DNA of 64,000 bases from Atopomonas sediminilitoris. Lineage in GTDB: Bacteria > Pseudomonadota > Gammaproteobacteria > Pseudomonadales > Pseudomonadaceae. Shown here in pieces: positions 18,721-27,838 of the stretch. The notes under the pieces were generated by a model. It was not told the DNA's origin. It searched no databases and saw only the letters and a program-made list of their open reading frames with translations. Numbering within the stretch: position 1 is the first letter of the stretch; each line of letters opens with the position of its first letter. The position numbers and the translations under genes are program-made. The DNA lies in assembly GCF_022601735.1 (NCBI RefSeq), contig NZ_JAKUMM010000002.1, positions 389,410 to 453,409 of the forward strand. Direction: 5' to 3'.

Positions 18721-19332
18721 TTAACGCGCCTTGCGCTCGTGCTCGGCAATTTCACTAAAAGCTTGGCGGTGTGCGGCTTGCGCGGCGTAATCGCCACGCA
18801 CTTCAGAGGCGTTTTTGCCGGTGAGGTTGCCACCGGTAAGCGCATCGCGGGAGAAAAGCACGGCGAACTTGCGGCCTTCTAATTCGAGATAGAGGTAGTA
18901 ATAGTCTTCGGGCTTATTCGGCTCGGCAAACGCGCTGTAGGTGTAGCGGATGCGGTGGCTGAGTTGTGGTGGGTTTTGGATGACCGCACTGGTGTCGATG
19001 TCGTCATGTTCGGTGAGGTAAAACGCCTCGTTAAGCACATACGGCAGCTCGGCCAATTGTTCGGCGCTAAAGGGCTTAAGCTGGCGGCGCAGCATGGTGA
19101 CGTTGCTGGCACTGCCATCGGCCTCAATGTTGCGTGGCTGGTATATGCCTTGGGTAAACCATTGGCTGGCGTCGAACATCTCCTCAACCTCGAAGCCGCC
19201 GTAATACATCATAATTTTCTTGGCCATTTCGCCTTCCTGTGCATTTAAGTAGAGCCCCGTCATGAGGCTTGCGGCTAGGGCAATGCTGCCTAGCAGAAAT
19301 GCAGGGCGATGATTCACTGTTGGATTGTGCAT
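18721..19332 (-). CDS. Exported or membrane-anchored protein of unknown function
   Basis: 203 residues that I do not recognise. One N-terminal hydrophobic segment (FLLGSIALAASLMTGLYLNA) is followed by a soluble part rich in Tyr and acidic residues, with no cysteine and no clear catalytic motif. It reads in the same direction as the CHAP gene and ends 18 bp before it, so they are probably cotranscribed. It could be an envelope partner of the amidase. Nothing suggests a recent transfer. Confidence 0.75.
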   Translation of the reverse strand: MHNPTVNHRPAFLLGSIALAASLMTGLYLNAQEGEMAKKIMMYYGGFEVEEMFDASQWFTQGIYQPRNIEADGSASNVTMLRRQLKPFSAEQLAELPYVLNEAFYLTEHDDIDTSAVIQNPPQLSHRIRYTYSAFAEPNKPEDYYYLYLELEGRKFAVLFSRDALTGGNLTGKNASEVRGDYAAQAAHRQAFSEIAEHERKAR

Positions 19333-19438
19333 GGCTGACGTCCTTGTGCCTGAGGCTCAACATTGTGCATGCGAAGGTGTGCCGTTGGTGTGCTTGCGGT
19401 CACTGTTTGGCTGTGCGCATAAATGCGCCAGAAAGCAC

Positions 19439-19461
19439 AAAGCCGCGCAGTGCGCGGCTTT
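19439..19461 (-). terminator. Terminator after the CAU tRNA
   Basis: AAAGCCGCGC (19439-19448) pairs with GCGCGGCTTT (19452-19461) around a 3-nt loop. In the minus direction it follows the tRNA 3' end by 5 bp and ends in GCTTTGTGC. Confidence 0.8.
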
Positions 19462-19466
19462 AAAGG

Positions 19467-19543
19467 TGGTGGGCCCACACGGACTCGAACCGTGGACCAA
19501 AGGATTATGAGTCCTCTGCTCTAACCAACTGAGCTATAGGCCC
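19467..19543 (-). tRNA. tRNA with CAU anticodon (probably tRNA-Ile2, possibly elongator tRNA-Met)
   Basis: Full cloverleaf of 77 nt with an encoded CCA end: acceptor GGGCCTA/TGGGCCC, D-arm AGCTCAGTTGGTTAGAGC, anticodon loop CTCATAA, T-arm CACGG-TTCGAGT-CCGTG, discriminator A. The anticodon is CAU. The anticodon stem-loop resembles ileX-type tRNAs whose C34 becomes lysidine, so Ile2 is favoured, but elongator Met cannot be excluded by eye. It is not an initiator tRNA because the first acceptor pair is G1-C72. Confidence 0.93.
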
Positions 19544-19559
19544 CCAGAAGGAGCGGGGA

Positions 19560-22500
19560 TTATACGGAGGGCTTTGCGCGAGTGCCAAGGGTGTTGTGTT
19601 GCTTAAGGAACTGTTCGGCAAATTGGGCGGCAGGGATTGGATGGCTGATCAGAAAGCCTTGGCTGAGTTGGCAGCCTTCGTTACGTAAGAATTGTTCTTG
19701 CTGATGTGTTTCAACGCCTTCGGCGACCACAGTGAGGTCGAGGTTGAGGCCCAGCGCGAGTATGGCGCGGGTAATGGCGACGTCGTGTTGGTCGTGGGGT
19801 AGGCCTTGAATGAAGGCTTTGTCGATTTTAAGGGTGTCCAGCGGTAGCTGTTTGAGGTAGCGCAAGGAGGAGTGGCCGGTGCCAAAGTCATCCAGCGCTA
19901 GCTGCACGCCGAGGGTTTTTAGTTGTTGCAGCGTGTCGAGTGTGTCGTCGGCCTGCTGCATGATGAAGCCCTCGGAGATCTCCAGCTCAAGCTGATCAGC
20001 TGGGATTTGGTAGCTGTCGAGTAGGCTGCGAATTTGCTCGACCAAGCCTGGCTGTTGCAGTTGTGCGCCAGCTAGGTTGATGGCCAGTGGGCCAAAGTGG
20101 CCGTAGGCACGATGCCATAGGGCGAGTTGTCGGCTGGCTTGCTCCATGACCCAGTCGCTGATGGGGAGAATCAAGCCGCTTTCTTCGGCCAGCGGGATGA
20201 AGTCCAGCGGGCTGATGAGGCCTTTTTCTGCGTGGTTCCAGCGGATTAGTGCTTCTGCGCCGCACAGCTGGCCATCGCTAAGGCGAGTTTTGGCTTGGTA
20301 GTACAGCTCAAACTGATTGTTCTGCAGCGCGTGATGGAGTTGATGTTCGAGTTGTACGCGACGCAGGGCTTGCTCGGTTAGCTCCTTGCTGTAGAAAGCA
20401 AAACGATTGCGGCCTTGGCGCTTGGCGCGGTACATGGCGGCGTCGGCGTGGCTGATCAGCTCGGCGACGTTGTTGCTGTCTTGAGGGTACAGGCTGATGC
20501 CAATGCTGGCGTGGAGAAAAAACTCGTGTTCATCGGCGCGTAATGGCTGGTTGAAGCAGTTCAGCAGTTTGCGCGCGGCGTGTTCGGCGTCTTGGCTGGT
20601 GCGCCGGCGCGGCAGCAGAATGATAAATTCATCGCCGCCTAGGCGGGCAAGGGTGTCGTCGTCTTCTAGCTGTTGCTGCAGTCGTTCAGCGACGGCGCGC
20701 AGGAGGAGGTCGCCGACGGGGTGACCGAGGCTGTCATTGATGTGCTTGAAGCGGTCCAAGTCGAGGAACAGCACGGCGCCGCCTAGCGGTGTGCCTTGGG
20801 CGTTGCGCAGGGCTTGCTGCATGCGCTGCTCAAGCAGTAGGCGGTTGGGTAGTTGCGTCAGCGGGTCGTGCTGGGCGAGAAACTCAAGCCGTTGCTCGGC
20901 TTGCTTCAATGGGGTGATGTCGCTGAACACTGCGACGTAATGGCTGAGCGCGCCATGGGTGTCACGCACAGCGCTGATGTTGAGCCATTGCGGGTATTCT
21001 TCGCCGGACTTGCGCCGATTCCATAGCTCGCCTTGCCACTGCCCTTGGTCGGCAATGTGTTGCCACAGTTGCTCATAAAACTCGCTGGTGTGGCGGCCTG
21101 AGGACAGTAGCCTTGGGTTTTTGCCGAGCGCTTCTTCGCGGCTATAGCCGGTGATGCGGGTGAAGGCTTGATTGACTTGGGTGATGCGGCGCTGGGTGTC
21201 GGTCACCAAGACGGCTTCCATGGTGCTGGCAAACACAGTGGCGGCTTGGCGTAGTTCGTCCTCGAGCTGGCGTTGGGCTGTGACGTCGCGGGCGATGGTG
21301 AGCATGCAGGCGTCGCCGTTGATGGTGATTTGGCGCGCCGAAAGTAAGCAGGCGCGCAGGTCGCCGCTGAGGTGTTGGATGGACGTTTCGAAGTCGGTCA
21401 CCGAGCCCTCTTGTTGCAACTGGGCTAGCATGGCTTGGCGGTCGCTGGGGTTGGCCCACAGATTCAGCGCTAAGGTGCTGCTGCGTTTGGCATCGTCAAT
21501 GGTGATGCCGGTGATGCGCTCAAAACCCTGGTTAACTTCGAGAATCTGCCCGTCGCGCAGGCGCGTGAGGACTAAGCCATCGGGGCTGCTGTGAAAGGCT
21601 TTGGAGAACATTTCTTGCGAGAGCTGGATGTCGCGCTCGACATGTCGCAGCACGGTGACATCGCGCATCACGACAGTGAGTTGTGCGTCGGTATCAGGCA
21701 GATCCAGAGGGCTGGCGGAGATCAATACATCCACACGCTCACCTTGGCGCGTGATGAGGTGGGTCTCTAAGTTGTTGATGGTTTGCTGTTGCTCGATCAG
21801 TTTGAGGATTTTCAAGCCGGTTTCAGGCTCGCCCCAGAGACCCAGTTCGCCTGGGGTTTTTTCGATTAGTTCGCGCATATTCCAGCCGAGACGCTGTTCA
21901 AGCGCAGGGTTGGCCATTAATACGCGCCCATCATTGCGGCGGCACACGACCAGCATGTCGGGGCAATGCTCAAACACGGCGGCAAACCGCGCTTGGGAGG
22001 TTTGTCTAGCGATGTCGGCACTGCGACTGGCGTGGATGTTGATCAGTAAGCCGCGGCGCAGGCTCTGCTGGCCTTCTTGTATGACGGTGGTGATTTCATG
22101 CACCCAGCAGGGGTGGCCCTTGTGGTCGAGCAGGCGATATTCCAGCGTGTGGGCGAGACCGGCTTGGGTGCGGTTACGGGTTTCTTGCAGTACGCGGCTG
22201 GCGTCATCGGGGTGTAGGCGGCTTTCCCAGAAGCCCGTTTGCAGCCATGCGCTGGTTTCGAAGCCGAGCAGGGCTTCAGCCTGCGGGGAGACATAGCGAA
22301 ACTTCCAGCTAGGCAGTTCCATTTCCCACGATATGGCAGACAGGCCTTCGACCAGTGCTTGGTATTGCTGCATGTTGTGGCTGATGACATGGGCCATGGC
22401 CTGACGTTGTTGGGCGTCGCGATATAACCGTCGATTGTTCCGCCATAAATACAGCGCCACGATCAATATGCCCAGTAGCGCGAGTAACGCGAAGAGTGTG

Positions 22501-23324
22501 CGTTGTTGCCACAGGCTGTCTTCGGCCAGGCGTGCACCGAGCCATGGCTCTTGCAGCGCTTCGTGGGTGTCGGCCGGCATCTGGCTAAAAATTTTGTTAA
22601 GGATGCCCGGCAGCAGGCTGTTCTTGGGCGTGGCCATGCTGAGTGAGTAGCGCCAGCTCAGTTGTCCGCTGCGTTGAATGTTGCTGAGGCCTAAGTGATG
22701 CAGCGCCCAATTGCTGGAGGCCAAGTCGTTCACCGCAGCATCAATTTGTCCCAGAGCGAGTGCGCTCAGTAGGCTACCGACATCCGCAAAGGGGTAAAGG
22801 TTGAGCGCGGGTTTAATCGCGGCAAGACGCTCGTGGGGCATGTAATCGCGAATCACCCCAACTTTGAGTTTTGCTAGGGCCTTAAGGTTGTGCGGTTGCG
22901 GGCCTTGTTGGCGGCTCAAAATAATTACGGGGTATTCAATATAAGGCTGGCTAAAGCTCAGGTATTGCTCGCGCTCGGCGCTGCGCACAATGCCGGCCAG
23001 TACTTGCACGCGGTTGTCTCTGGCTAGCTGCAGCGTATGGCTCCAGTTGTTGCTGGGAACCAAATTAATAGTGGCACCGACTTGGGTGGCGGCATGCCGT
23101 AGGTAGTCGGCCGCTAAGCCCAGATGCTGGCCTTGTTCAACGTACTCAAAGGGTGGCCAGTAGGGGTCGCTGGCTACTTGCCAGACAGGGTTTTGCTGTA
23201 GCCATTGACGCTCGGCTGCAGTGAATACAGGGGGCTCTTGTGCGGCGGCGGGGTTGGCGTGCAGTAGAAGAACCAAGCCCAGACTTGACGCCAGATTGAG
23301 GCAAAGTGATTGCCAGAAACGCAT
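19560..23324 (-). CDS. Periplasmic-sensing PAS-GGDEF-EAL protein (c-di-GMP turnover)
   Basis: 1254-residue membrane receptor. Order: signal peptide; one SBP_bac_3-like periplasmic ligand-binding domain (about 30-265); one membrane segment (LFALLALLGILIVALYLW, about 275-295); about four PAS domains (315-815); a GGDEF domain with intact LGGDEF (about 895) and an EAL domain with intact EALIRW (about 1025). Both catalytic motifs look complete, so it may make and degrade cyclic di-GMP. The BvgS-like sensor domain suggests control by an amino acid or similar small solute. AAGGAG precedes the ATG. It lies between the tRNA and rpoD. Confidence 0.93.
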   Translation of the reverse strand: MRFWQSLCLNLASSLGLVLLLHANPAAAQEPPVFTAAERQWLQQNPVWQVASDPYWPPFEYVEQGQHLGLAADYLRHAATQVGATINLVPSNNWSHTLQLARDNRVQVLAGIVRSAEREQYLSFSQPYIEYPVIILSRQQGPQPHNLKALAKLKVGVIRDYMPHERLAAIKPALNLYPFADVGSLLSALALGQIDAAVNDLASSNWALHHLGLSNIQRSGQLSWRYSLSMATPKNSLLPGILNKIFSQMPADTHEALQEPWLGARLAEDSLWQQRTLFALLALLGILIVALYLWRNNRRLYRDAQQRQAMAHVISHNMQQYQALVEGLSAISWEMELPSWKFRYVSPQAEALLGFETSAWLQTGFWESRLHPDDASRVLQETRNRTQAGLAHTLEYRLLDHKGHPCWVHEITTVIQEGQQSLRRGLLINIHASRSADIARQTSQARFAAVFEHCPDMLVVCRRNDGRVLMANPALEQRLGWNMRELIEKTPGELGLWGEPETGLKILKLIEQQQTINNLETHLITRQGERVDVLISASPLDLPDTDAQLTVVMRDVTVLRHVERDIQLSQEMFSKAFHSSPDGLVLTRLRDGQILEVNQGFERITGITIDDAKRSSTLALNLWANPSDRQAMLAQLQQEGSVTDFETSIQHLSGDLRACLLSARQITINGDACMLTIARDVTAQRQLEDELRQAATVFASTMEAVLVTDTQRRITQVNQAFTRITGYSREEALGKNPRLLSSGRHTSEFYEQLWQHIADQGQWQGELWNRRKSGEEYPQWLNISAVRDTHGALSHYVAVFSDITPLKQAEQRLEFLAQHDPLTQLPNRLLLEQRMQQALRNAQGTPLGGAVLFLDLDRFKHINDSLGHPVGDLLLRAVAERLQQQLEDDDTLARLGGDEFIILLPRRRTSQDAEHAARKLLNCFNQPLRADEHEFFLHASIGISLYPQDSNNVAELISHADAAMYRAKRQGRNRFAFYSKELTEQALRRVQLEHQLHHALQNNQFELYYQAKTRLSDGQLCGAEALIRWNHAEKGLISPLDFIPLAEESGLILPISDWVMEQASRQLALWHRAYGHFGPLAINLAGAQLQQPGLVEQIRSLLDSYQIPADQLELEISEGFIMQQADDTLDTLQQLKTLGVQLALDDFGTGHSSLRYLKQLPLDTLKIDKAFIQGLPHDQHDVAITRAILALGLNLDLTVVAEGVETHQQEQFLRNEGCQLSQGFLISHPIPAAQFAEQFLKQHNTLGTRAKPSV

Positions 23325-23369
23325 CAGTCACTCCTTATCTAATGCTTGGAGTCTAGTCGCCCGCACAGC

Positions 23370-23399
23370 AAAACGCCCAGTCGAAACTGGGCGTTTTTT
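23370..23399 (-). terminator. rpoD terminator
   Basis: CGCCCAGT (23374-23381) pairs with ACTGGGCG (23386-23393). T runs are present on both strands, so it may end transcription from either side. It follows the rpoD stop codon in the minus direction. Confidence 0.82.
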
Positions 23400-23415
23400 G
23401 TTGCAGCGGCTGAGC

Positions 23416-25260
23416 TTATTCGTCGAGGAATGAGCGCAGGTGATCGGAGCGCGAAGGATGGCGCAGCTTGCGCAGGGCCTTGGCTTCAATCTGGCGGATA
23501 CGCTCACGCGTCACATCGAACTGCTTACCAACCTCCTCAAGGGTGTGGTCGGTATTCATGTCGATGCCAAAACGCATGCGCAGCACTTTGGCTTCGCGCG
23601 CGGTTAGGCCGCCGAGAACATCGCGAGTCGCTTCTTTGAGGCTCTCAATGGTGGCGACATCGATCGGCAGCTGCATGGTGCTGTCTTCGATGAAGTCACC
23701 CAGATGCGAGTCTTCGTCGTCGCCGATCGGGGTTTCCATGGAGATCGGCTCTTTAGCGATCTTCAATACCTTGCGGATTTTGTCCTCAGGCATTTCCATG
23801 CGCTCGCCCAACTCTTCCGGTGTCGGCTCGCGACCCATTTCCTGCAGCATTTGGCGGGAAATACGGTTGAGCTTGTTGATCGTTTCGATCATGTGCACTG
23901 GAATACGAATGGTGCGGGCTTGGTCGGCAATTGAGCGGGTAATCGCCTGACGAATCCACCACGTGGCATACGTTGAGAACTTGTAACCGCGACGGTATTC
24001 GAACTTGTCCACCGCCTTCATCAGGCCGATGTTGCCTTCCTGAATCAAATCGAGGAACTGCAGGCCGCGGTTGGTGTACTTCTTGGCAATCGAGATCACC
24101 AAGCGCAGGTTGGCCTCAACCATTTCCTTCTTCGCGCGCAAGGCTTTGGCTTCGCCAATCGACATGCGGCGGTTGATGTCTTTGATCTGCGCGATGGTCA
24201 GCGTGGCTTCATCTTGCATTTCGAGCAGACGTTGCTGGCAGCGGACTATTTCGTCACGGCGAGCGCTTAACGCCTCGGCGTACTTGGGCTTGCCTTTGAG
24301 CACGCCGTCGACCCACTTCAGATCGGTTTCGTTGCCGGGGAAGCTGCCAAGGAAATCACCGCGCGGCATGCGGGCATCACGCACGCACAGCTGCATGATG
24401 GCGCGCTCTTGCTCGCGAATGCGATTGAGTGAGCCGCGCACGAAAGCAATCAGAGCTTCGTACTGCTTAGGCGCCAGCTTGATCGGCATGAATAAGGTGC
24501 CGAGCAGCTCTTGAGCTTCGATGAACTTGGCTGAGTCGCGCTTGTGCTTTTTCAGCAGCTTTTGCACCGCAGCCAGTTGTTCGGCGACCGCACCGAAGCG
24601 CAGCTTGGCTTCTTCAGGGTCTGGCCCGTCAGTGCCGCTGTCATCGTCATCATCATCGCTGTCGTCGTCATCGTCGTCATCGCTGTCGTCGCTGTCGTCG
24701 TCTTTGCTGGCGCTGTCGTCGTCGCTGCTGGCGGCGCTGGGCTCGCCATCATCGGGATCGATGTAGCCGATGAACAGGTCGGTCAGGCGACCGCCTTCTT
24801 CAAGCAGGCGATTGAATTCGGCCAGTACGCCCTCGATGGTGCCGGGGAACATGGCAATAGAGCACATGACCTCGCGGATACCTTCTTCGATGCGCTTGGC
24901 GATCACGATTTCGCCTTCGCGGGTCAGCAGTTCCACGGTGCCCATCTCGCGCATGTACATGCGCACGGGGTCAGTGGTGCGACCGGCTTCGGTTTCGACA
25001 GCGGCCAGGGCGGCGGCAGCTTCTTCTGCGGCGGATTCGTCCGTGTCGGACTCGGCCATCAGCAGGGTGTCGGCATCGGGCGTGTTTTCGTAAACAGTGA
25101 TCCCCATGTCGTTGATCATGCGAATGATGTCTTCGACCTGTTCCGGATCGGAAATATCGTCCGGCAGGTGATCGTTCACTTCGGCATAGGTCAGATAGCC
25201 TTGTTCGCGGCCACGACTAATGAGTTCTTTGAGACGGGATTGTTGAGCTTTTACGGACAT
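23416..25260 (-). CDS. rpoD: RNA polymerase primary sigma factor (sigma-70)
   Basis: Housekeeping sigma factor. Region 1.1 is at the N terminus; region 1.2 includes [12 protein letters not shown] (about residue 96). Regions 2-3 show [40 protein letters not shown] and [12 protein letters not shown]; region 4 has [20 protein letters not shown]. At 614 aa it is normal for the family. The nonconserved region carries an extreme Asp/Ser tract at about residues 180-213. It is the last gene of the rpsU-dnaG-rpoD operon and ends in a hairpin terminator. Confidence 0.98.
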   Translation of the reverse strand: MSVKAQQSRLKELISRGREQGYLTYAEVNDHLPDDISDPEQVEDIIRMINDMGITVYENTPDADTLLMAESDTDESAAEEAAAALAAVETEAGRTTDPVRMYMREMGTVELLTREGEIVIAKRIEEGIREVMCSIAMFPGTIEGVLAEFNRLLEEGGRLTDLFIGYIDPDDGEPSAASSDDDSASKDDDSDDSDDDDDDDSDDDDDDSGTDGPDPEEAKLRFGAVAEQLAAVQKLLKKHKRDSAKFIEAQELLGTLFMPIKLAPKQYEALIAFVRGSLNRIREQERAIMQLCVRDARMPRGDFLGSFPGNETDLKWVDGVLKGKPKYAEALSARRDEIVRCQQRLLEMQDEATLTIAQIKDINRRMSIGEAKALRAKKEMVEANLRLVISIAKKYTNRGLQFLDLIQEGNIGLMKAVDKFEYRRGYKFSTYATWWIRQAITRSIADQARTIRIPVHMIETINKLNRISRQMLQEMGREPTPEELGERMEMPEDKIRKVLKIAKEPISMETPIGDDEDSHLGDFIEDSTMQLPIDVATIESLKEATRDVLGGLTAREAKVLRMRFGIDMNTDHTLEEVGKQFDVTRERIRQIEAKALRKLRHPSRSDHLRSFLDE

Positions 25261-25337
25261 GTCGACCCTTTGCGAGGCAAGTCAAGGGTGAAGAAACAAG
25301 CTGGCCATTATATCGCCAAGCGTGGGTGAATTGCCAG

Positions 25338-27248
25338 TCACGCCTCGGGGGGCGGCTGGCTTTTGCGACTTAAGAGTAGACGCAGTTCGTCTTTGTGCGC
25401 GTCACTTAGGCCATTTTCACGTGATTGCTGCAGCAGTTGCGCGATGCGTTTATCGCGTTGTTGTTGCAGCAAGTGTTGCAAGCTATCGAGAAACTGTTGG
25501 CGCTGGTTGTCGCCATTGATCAGCCATTCGCGCTGGGCGAGGGCGCTCAGTAGCTTGCCTTGTTCGGTGCCGTGCCAGCGTGCCAGCAGGTGCACAGTGG
25601 TTTGTTCGGGGTGCTTGCGCAGCGACTCTAGGAGGGCGGCCAGCAGTTGTGAATAGCTGTCTTCGCCGCTCGTTAGGGCTTGGGTGTCGCCGGCCTCTTG
25701 CGCCAGTTCTGGGTGGAGCAGCAAGCAGCGTAACGCGCCCAGCAGAGGCGGCTCTACCGCAACGGCTACGCGTGGTGGCGGGTCTTTGCGCCAGTTTTTT
25801 TTGCCAAACTTATCGCTGTTCCACGGTTTGCGCGGCTTATCGGTGTTGGCGATGTGCGCGCTGGCGTCGGCGTAAGGCGGCGGGCCGCTGTCTTCTTGGT
25901 TGTTGAAGTAGTCGCCGGGGTAGTCGTGCTCGCTGGCGGCGGGGGCGGCGATTGCTAAGCTGGCGCTGTCGAGGCCGGTCAGTTCGCTGACGCGTTTGAG
26001 CATCAGGCTGCGCAGTTTTTCGCCCGGCACTTTGGCCAGCAGTGGCGCGGCGAGCGTGGCGAAGTGTGCTTTGCCTTCCAGGCTTTTGGGGTCGGCTTCG
26101 TGGCTGAGTTGCTGAAAGAAGTAGTCAGCCAGCGGCATGGCGTGTTGCACGATGCGCGCTTGAAAGGCGTCGAGGCCTTCGGCGCGGATCAGGGTGTCGG
26201 GGTCTTCACCTTCAGGCAAAAACAAAAAACGCACTTTGCGCCCGTCTTCCAAGGTGGGAAGGGCGGACTCTAAAGCGCGCCAGGCGGCGGCGCGGCCAGC
26301 TTTGTCGCCGTCAAAGCAGAACAGTATCTGCGGCACGAGGCGGAACATGCGCTTGAGGTGTTCTTCGCTGGTGGCGGTGCCGAGGGTGGCGACGCCGTTG
26401 CGGATGCCTTGTTGGGCGAGGGCGATGACGTCCATATAGCCTTCCACCACGATCAGCTCATTGAGTTGGCGATTGTGCTGGCGTGCTTCGAACAGGCCGT
26501 AGAGTTCTTGGCCTTTATGGAAGACGGGGGTCTCAGGCGAGTTGAGGTACTTGGGTTTGTCGTCGCCCAATACGCGACCGCCAAAGGCAATCACGCGGCC
26601 GCGGCTGTCACGAATGGGGAAGATGATGCGGTCGCGAAAGCGGTCATAGCGGCGGCCGCTGTCGGGGTTTTCGACCACGAGCCCCGCATCAATCAGGGCT
26701 TTTTGCTGCAAGCTGTCACCGCCCAGGTGTTGGCCGAGGTTGTCCCAGCCGGGCGGGGCAAAACCTACGCCGAAGTCGCGGGCGATTTCGCCGCTCAGGC
26801 CGCGCTTCTTGAGGTATTCCACGGCTTTGCTTCTGGCGGGGTGGTTGCGCAGGGCTTGCTTGTAGAACTGGTTGGCGGCTTCGAGCAGTGGGTACAGCGG
26901 TGAGTCTTTTGGCTCGCGGCGTTGCTGTGGTTGGCCTGGGCGGGTGTCTTCACGGACAACTTCAAGGCCGGCGCGGCGGGCGAGATCTTCCACGGCCTCG
27001 GGAAAAGGCAGGTGGTCGTGCTCCATCAAAAAGCTCAGCGCATTACCGCCGGCACCGCAGCCGAAGCAGTAGTAGAACTGTTTGTCTGGGCTGACGCTAA
27101 ATGACGGTGTTTTTTCGTTGTGGAACGGGCAGCGGGCGCTGTAGTTCTTGCCGGCTTTTTTTAGCTGGATGCGCGAGCCCACCACTTCGACAATGTCAAT
27201 GCGGTCGAGCAAATCATCCACGAAGCGTTGCGGAATCAAGCCAGCCAT
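25338..27248 (-). CDS. dnaG: DNA primase
   Basis: Makes RNA primers for replication. The N-terminal zinc finger is complete (CPFHNEKTPSFSVSPDKQFY, then YCFGCGAGGN), followed by the catalytic TOPRIM core (IVVEGYMDVIALAQ, about 265, and CFDGDKAGRAAAWRA). The C-terminal helicase-binding part is less conserved, as expected. It is 636 aa. It lies between rpsU and rpoD, with an attenuating hairpin upstream and 77 bp to rpoD. Confidence 0.98.
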   Translation of the reverse strand: MAGLIPQRFVDDLLDRIDIVEVVGSRIQLKKAGKNYSARCPFHNEKTPSFSVSPDKQFYYCFGCGAGGNALSFLMEHDHLPFPEAVEDLARRAGLEVVREDTRPGQPQQRREPKDSPLYPLLEAANQFYKQALRNHPARSKAVEYLKKRGLSGEIARDFGVGFAPPGWDNLGQHLGGDSLQQKALIDAGLVVENPDSGRRYDRFRDRIIFPIRDSRGRVIAFGGRVLGDDKPKYLNSPETPVFHKGQELYGLFEARQHNRQLNELIVVEGYMDVIALAQQGIRNGVATLGTATSEEHLKRMFRLVPQILFCFDGDKAGRAAAWRALESALPTLEDGRKVRFLFLPEGEDPDTLIRAEGLDAFQARIVQHAMPLADYFFQQLSHEADPKSLEGKAHFATLAAPLLAKVPGEKLRSLMLKRVSELTGLDSASLAIAAPAASEHDYPGDYFNNQEDSGPPPYADASAHIANTDKPRKPWNSDKFGKKNWRKDPPPRVAVAVEPPLLGALRCLLLHPELAQEAGDTQALTSGEDSYSQLLAALLESLRKHPEQTTVHLLARWHGTEQGKLLSALAQREWLINGDNQRQQFLDSLQHLLQQQRDKRIAQLLQQSRENGLSDAHKDELRLLLSRKSQPPPEA

Positions 27249-27305
27249 GGGGTGTTAGCGGTTCCGGCAAAAAAGTCGGGTGGAGTAGTGGTGTGCGATA
27301 AACGC

Positions 27306-27347
27306 AAAACGCAACCCGTAATCGACTGATGTCGCGGGTTGCGTTTT
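27306..27347 (-). terminator. Internal terminator/attenuator between rpsU and dnaG
   Basis: AAAACGCAACCCG (27306-27318) pairs perfectly with CGGGTTGCGTTTT (27335-27347); inside, CGAC/GTCG adds four pairs around TGAT. On the minus strand it ends in TTTT. In E. coli an internal terminator at the same place lowers dnaG relative to rpsU, and the same role is inferred here. Confidence 0.8.
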
Positions 27348-27419
27348 ACGAGATCGCGAACGCCAGAGGCGTTGTCGCGCAAGCAGTGCTGAGGTGGCGG
27401 CGTGAGCCGGCCAGTCAAC

Positions 27420-27635
27420 TCAGTACAGACGCTCGCGACGACGGGTTTCGCGAGAAACTTTCTTCGCATGACGCTTAACGGCAGCGGCTGCCTTGCGCTT
27501 GCGCTCAGTAGTGGGCTTCTCATAGAACTCACGACGGCGAACTTCAGCCAGAACACCGGCTTTTTCGCAAGAGCGCTTGAAACGACGCAGGGCCACGTCG
27601 AAGGGTTCGTTCTCTTTCAGTTTGACGAATGGCAT
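27420..27635 (-). CDS. rpsU: 30S ribosomal protein S21
   Basis: Small-subunit ribosomal protein of 71 aa. [20 protein letters not shown] at the start and the arginine/lysine-rich C terminus ([20 protein letters not shown]) are diagnostic. ATG 27635 is chosen over an upstream in-frame extension because of the known N terminus and the AAAGGT about 7 nt upstream. It is the first gene of the macromolecular synthesis operon; a good sigma-70 promoter is visible upstream at 27719-27747. Confidence 0.98.
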   Translation of the reverse strand: MPFVKLKENEPFDVALRRFKRSCEKAGVLAEVRRREFYEKPTTERKRKAAAAVKRHAKKVSRETRRRERLY

Positions 27636-27718
27636 CCAGATCGTACCTTTAAAAAGTGTGTTGCCTAATTTTTGAGTTACCAAAGCATTCGTTCGGCAAC
27701 GGAATTCAAGGGGTGCGG

Positions 27719-27747
27719 ATATTACCGCCACTTGTCGCGCAATGCAA
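27719..27747 (-). promoter_or_regulatory. Sigma-70 promoter of rpsU-dnaG-rpoD
   Basis: On the minus strand TTGCAT (27742-27747) and TAATAT (27719-27724) are separated by exactly 17 bp. They lie about 85 bp upstream of the rpsU start. The match to consensus is good. Confidence 0.6.
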
Positions 27748-27838
27748 AGGGTGTGTGCGTATCAATCGGCGAACGGCTGACTTGCGCGAGCGGGGAGACT
27801 ATCATGGCGCGCTTTGTAATGCAGTGGAAAAGCAAATA

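Noticed and set aside
20497..22296. Antisense frames within the GGDEF-EAL gene
   Set aside because: Basic, Ser/Arg-rich shadows of a strongly conserved coding strand.
24544..25329. 261-codon frame antisense to rpoD
   Set aside because: Shadow of rpoD; its Val/Ile-rich run is the complement of the Asp tract.
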